The notes beneath the pieces were generated by a model, which did no database searches, was not told the DNA's origin, and saw nothing but the letters and a program-made list of their open reading frames with translations. The position numbers and the translations under genes are program-made. A stretch of 35,763 nt of DNA, from positions 1 to 35,763 of the forward strand of contig NZ_JAQCNH010000015.1 in assembly GCF_028275115.1 (NCBI RefSeq), in the 5' to 3' direction. This document shows, piece after piece, positions 31,282-35,763 of this stretch. Position 1 is the first letter of the stretch; every line of letters begins with the position of its first letter. The DNA is from Halorientalis sp. GTDB taxonomy: Archaea; Halobacteriota; Halobacteria; Halobacteriales; Haloarculaceae.

Positions 31282-31647
31282 TCACTCCTTGGTCGCAGTC
31301 TCCAGTCCACCGGGGACCCACGCCAGCGAGTCGAAGTCGACGGCCTCGGGCCCGCGGTGCTCGACGACCAGTCCGTCGTCGTCCGTGGCGACGACCAGTA
31401 CGTCGGCGCCGTCGTCCACTGCTGCAGGTGCGGACCCGACCGAAGGGCCGGCCGGCCGTGGGCCGTCCGCGGGGCGCGCGAGGACGACCTGCTCGTCGTC
31501 CCGGAACAGAACGGCGTCGTCCAGAGACCAGGGAAGCACGGCGGCCAGGCGCCCGAGCTGCCCCGCCAACGCGTCGGGCCCGTCCTCGAGCAGCGGCCGG
31601 TCCGCGCCAGTGTCGCTCTCGCCGCCGTCCGTGGGGGAGTGTACCAT
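31282..31647 (-). CDS. Acidic haloarchaeal protein, unknown
   Basis: 121 residues, no membrane span. The start is disordered (MVHSPTDGGESDTGADRPLL). It is followed by a helix (DALAGQLGRLAAVLPWSLDD), a strand pair AVLFRDDEQVVLARPAD, a Pro/Gly/Ala linker, and a strand-rich end ADVLVVATDDDGLVVEHRGP, EAVDFDSLAWVPGGLETATK. The two halves around the linker look like a split small beta domain. Its stop abuts the VanZ-like stop. A weak CTTACAA on the minus strand at about 31673 may be its promoter. Confidence 0.55.
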   Translation of the reverse strand: MVHSPTDGGESDTGADRPLLEDGPDALAGQLGRLAAVLPWSLDDAVLFRDDEQVVLARPADGPRPAGPSVGSAPAAVDDGADVLVVATDDDGLVVEHRGPEAVDFDSLAWVPGGLETATKE

Positions 31648-31710
31648 GACTGGTGTAGGTGAAGCCCCGTTGTAAGTTCGTTGGCGGCTTCGAGCGCCGA
31701 GCCACTGCTT

Positions 31711-32072
31711 CGAAGCCGGGCGTTCACGCCGCCGTGCGGGGCGGAGATAAGCCAGTTCCAGGACGACATCGAGAATGACCGCGACGTGGGCGCGACGCTG
31801 TACGGTGTCGACGTCGACTCACCGTTCGCACAGCAGGCGTTCCGCGAGGGGACCAGCCCCGGGTTCCAGGTGCTCAGCGACTCGAACACGGAAGTAATCG
31901 AAGAATACGGCGTGAAGGTCGACTTCGACGACTGGGCCACTACTGGCTGGCCCGGCGTACCGTCTCCGTCGTGAACGGGGACGGCGACATTCCCCACAAC
32001 TGGGTCGCCGACGACCCCCACACCCAGCCGGACTTCGAGGCCGTGGAGGAGGCCGTCGAAGCCGCCGGTTGA
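31711..32072 (+). pseudogene. Peroxiredoxin (AhpC/Bcp type), 5'-truncated and frameshifted
   Basis: The middle of a peroxiredoxin is clear: RAFTPPCGAEISQFQDDIEN with the peroxidatic Cys, GATLYGVDVDSPFAQQAFRE, GFQVLSDSNTEVIEEYGVKV. The first 40 or so residues (the strand and helix before the active site) are missing, with no start codon in reach other than a TTG at 31681 in unrelated sequence. Near 31931-31945 the frame shifts by one base. The old frame ends at TGA 31972-31974. The other frame continues LARRTVSVVNGDGDIPHNWV, ADDPHTQPDFEAVEEAVEAA to TGA at 32070-32072. Both lesions make an active product unlikely. Confidence 0.7.
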
Positions 32073-32094
32073 GTCCCGTCAGCGGCCACCGCTC

Positions 32095-34026
<1,932 letters not shown>

Positions 34027-34129
34027 ACAACTGAAAACGGCTCCAGAGGCAAGTATGACCCGCACTCGGTTCGCAGTCGCCACGAGCGTTTTTATGTTGG
34101 CGACCGATTTTCGAGTGGGTGCGACTCCA

Positions 34130-34255
34130 ATGCCGATCGCCCCATACGTCCCACGAGACGAGGACGAAGACCGCGAGGCACCGGACATCGGTGACGTTGT
34201 CGAACGGATCATCGACGGGGGCGGCGGTCCGTTCCCCGTTGTGGTACCGGCGTGA
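34130..34255 (+). CDS. 41-residue acidic protein, unknown
   Basis: From the ATG at 34130 it reads MPIAPYVPRDEDEDREAPDI, GDVVERIIDGGGGPFPVVVP, A. A GTG at 34115 would add five residues. The T-rich run CGTTTTTATG at 34088-34097 would start the message near 34118. It has no Cys or span. The acidic part and amphipathic helix DIGDVVERIID suggest a small adaptor or regulator, but the function is unknown. It lies between the divergent ABC gene and the DUF5784-like gene. Confidence 0.5.
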   Translation: MPIAPYVPRDEDEDREAPDIGDVVERIIDGGGGPFPVVVPA

Positions 34256-34326
34256 GGAGGGGTCGTAACCGGCCTTTTTTTAAGACGACGCACAACACGT
34301 AATGCGCTCGGTAGGCAAACGCCGAT

Positions 34327-35325
34327 GTGGCGAAGCCGCTCCGATTTCGGGTGTCGACCGAACGCTGGACCGAGGGCCGTGTCCGGTCGGACCTGCTGGG
34401 CCCGCTCGATTCCAATCTCGGCGCGACGATGCGCAGACCGTGGTACAAACAGCCAAACGGGTACGAGGCCTGTCGGTTCGAGATGGACAACGGCGATATT
34501 GCCCTGTTCGCCTGGAACGGCCAGGGCTACTGGCTTGGCAACACCGAGACGCCTAGCGCCCTCTGGCGCACCGATAAGTACACGTTCGAGGAGGTCCCCG
34601 ACCGGATCTCGGAGTGGGCCGAACGCGAACTGCTCGCACAGTTGCACGAGGAGTCGCCGTGGCTGGCGGACTATCCGACGATCTCCTGGTTCTTTCTCCC
34701 CGTCCTGCTCTCGAAGGACGGCCGACACACCACCCGTGAGTTCCTGCACGACCACGCCGCCGGCTTTCCCGACGCCGACCCCGACGCGGCACTCTCGTTC
34801 TACGAGGGGTTCCTGGAGACCGACGCGCTCGACGACCGGTACACGATGGCCTCGAAGCTCGGGACGAGCGAACAGCTCAACGTCGGCCGGATGCGCTCGA
34901 CGATGAGTGAGTTCACCGTTGCCAAACTCCTCTACGAGGCCGGCTACGAGGTCACACCGGAAATCGAGGTGAGGACCGGCCACTTCATCGACTTCCGCGC
35001 GGACGAGAACGGCGAGGGCGTCCTCGTAGAAGTCACCCGCCCGCAACCGCCGTCGGAACGGGCCGCCAGTTCGCCGTCTACGTCGATCCGTGAGACCGCC
35101 GAGACGAAAGTCAGCGGCCAGTTGTCCCAGCACGAGGGCGGCGTCACACTGTTCGTCGACTGTTCATCCTTCGCCGATCACCACTGGCGGACGCTGATGG
35201 ACGAACAGCCGGACGTCCGGCACCGACCGGCGGTCGTGTTTCGGGCCTGGCCGGACGGCACGGTCGACGGGTACAGCAAGGGCGCGGTGCCGCTTGACCT
35301 GCCCGAGGGCATCGACACCGGCTGA
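34327..35325 (+). CDS. DUF5784-like haloarchaeal protein
   Basis: 332 residues from a GTG start at 34327. It opens MAKPLRFRVSTERWTEGRVR, then LLGPLDSNLGATMRRPWYKQ and FEMDNGDIALFAWNGQGYWL, which I recall as the DUF5784 pattern. The second half, from about residue 197, reads MSEFTVAKLLYEAGYEVTPE, IEVRTGHFIDFRADENGEGV, LVEVTRPQPPSERAA and then ETKVSGQLSQHEGGVTLFVD. The E...D-F...E-V-T-R spacing recalls PD-(D/E)xK nucleases and similar restriction-endonuclease-like folds: a helix with Glu, then hhhDhRh and hVEVxx. That reading is mine and not part of the known annotation. The promoter is AT-rich (34272-34285). Confidence 0.7.
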   Translation: MAKPLRFRVSTERWTEGRVRSDLLGPLDSNLGATMRRPWYKQPNGYEACRFEMDNGDIALFAWNGQGYWLGNTETPSALWRTDKYTFEEVPDRISEWAERELLAQLHEESPWLADYPTISWFFLPVLLSKDGRHTTREFLHDHAAGFPDADPDAALSFYEGFLETDALDDRYTMASKLGTSEQLNVGRMRSTMSEFTVAKLLYEAGYEVTPEIEVRTGHFIDFRADENGEGVLVEVTRPQPPSERAASSPSTSIRETAETKVSGQLSQHEGGVTLFVDCSSFADHHWRTLMDEQPDVRHRPAVVFRAWPDGTVDGYSKGAVPLDLPEGIDTG

Positions 35326-35332
35326 AACGCGA

Positions 35333-35761
35333 TTACGCCTCCGCCACGATCTCGAAGGCTCGTTCGCCCATCGGGTTCTCCTCGAAGACGAACACGCGGC
35401 CATCGGCCCTGTCGAGGTCGGCGTCGACGACGACGCGGTGGGCCGCGTTGCGGACCGCCACGCCGGGAAACACCGTCGTCTGCTCGTCGGGTTCGAGCAT
35501 GACACGGCCGACACCGGTGTCGTTCAGGATGTCTGCGTGCGTTTTCAGGTCGTTGACGTACGTCAACACGCCCTGAGTCTCACTGCCGTCGGTGACGAGG
35601 ACGTGGATGTCCCGGCCGGGCGCGGTCCGAAGCGGGGACTCTCGCTTCTGTGGGACGCCCCGGTAGAACGCCTCCCGACCGTCGTTGTATTCGACGGTGA
35701 TGCCGTCCTCTGTGAGTTCGATCGGCAGCGTCTGTGGAGAGACTTCCTCGCGGGTGGTCAT
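35333..35761 (-). CDS. DUF5796-like haloarchaeal protein
   Basis: 142 residues, complete at the window edge (ATG at 35759-35761). It reads MTTREEVSPQTLPIELTEDG, ITVEYNDGREAFYRGVPQKR, DIHVLVTDGSETQGVLTYVN, LKTHADILNDTGVGRVMLEP, which matches my memory of DUF5796. The core is a beta-rich domain of about 125 residues, acidic and soluble. The function is unknown. It is convergent with the DUF5784-like gene, with 7 bases between the stops. Confidence 0.65.
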   Translation of the reverse strand: MTTREEVSPQTLPIELTEDGITVEYNDGREAFYRGVPQKRESPLRTAPGRDIHVLVTDGSETQGVLTYVNDLKTHADILNDTGVGRVMLEPDEQTTVFPGVAVRNAAHRVVVDADLDRADGRVFVFEENPMGERAFEIVAEA

Positions 35762-35763
35762 AC

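Noticed and set aside
34027-35133. N-terminal extension of the ABC half-transporter to over 1000 residues
   Set aside because: The added part is antisense to the DUF5784-like gene; the ATG at 34026 with a promoter box near 34053 gives a normal 643-residue exporter.

Overview
The window reads as chromosomal DNA of a haloarchaeon (class Halobacteria). The evidence is high GC with strong G/C at third codon positions, very acidic proteins, and twin-arginine lipoprotein signals. Most transcripts look leaderless, with an AT-rich box about 27 bases before the start codon. Lineage-typical families are present: an archaetidylserine synthase, F420-dependent luciferase-like oxidoreductases, and DUF5784- and DUF5796-like proteins. 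I see no rRNA, tRNA, CRISPR array or intact insertion sequence. The genus cannot be fixed from sequence alone.

Layout. (1) 1-1490, minus strand: the start of a PHP-domain protein, an archaetidylserine synthase and a GNAT acetyltransferase. (2) 1568-7154, minus strand: a TAXI-type TRAP transporter (lipoprotein receptor plus fused permease), then a ThDP-dependent decarboxylase of the benzoylformate decarboxylase type. Between permease and decarboxylase lies a coding-like 94-codon frame that directly follows the permease stop and has no normal start codon. (3) 7359-9235, minus strand: an F420-type LLM oxidoreductase and an SDR dehydrogenase. (4) 9453-14107, plus strand: an export-type cassette of a CARDB/COG1361 surface protein, an ABC ATPase and two MacB/FtsX-like permeases. 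(5) 14185-22574: acyl-CoA chemistry with an acyl-CoA ligase, an MBL hydrolase, a HAD hydrolase, a second SDR, a second LLM oxidoreductase, an alpha-methylacyl-CoA racemase-like enzyme with all three catalytic residues, and an acyl-CoA dehydrogenase. A group of strong inverted repeats lies just after the second SDR. (6) 22593-28575: housekeeping and stress genes (zinc-site protein, UspA-like protein, sirtuin, cupin, glutaredoxin-like protein, a redoxin-fold protein without its usual cysteine) and a long-chain acyl-CoA synthetase. (7) 28658-32072: a decayed accessory stretch with a zinc-ribbon microprotein, a truncated Orc1/Cdc6-like ATPase, a lipoprotein gene split by a stop codon, a set of overlapping microprotein genes, a VanZ-like protein and a 5'-truncated, frameshifted peroxiredoxin. 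(8) 32095-35761: an ABC half-transporter, a small acidic protein, and the DUF5784-like and DUF5796-like proteins.

How it may work together. Regions 2, 3 and 5 suggest catabolism of an organic-acid substrate. The TRAP system imports an acid and the ThDP enzyme could decarboxylate a 2-oxo acid. The CoA ligase, racemase, acyl-CoA dehydrogenase, two SDRs and two F420 enzymes would suit a methyl-branched or cyclic acyl-CoA. The substrate is unknown and the link between the blocks is inferred from proximity. Palindromes sit on the promoters of both SDR genes, which suggests substrate-responsive control.
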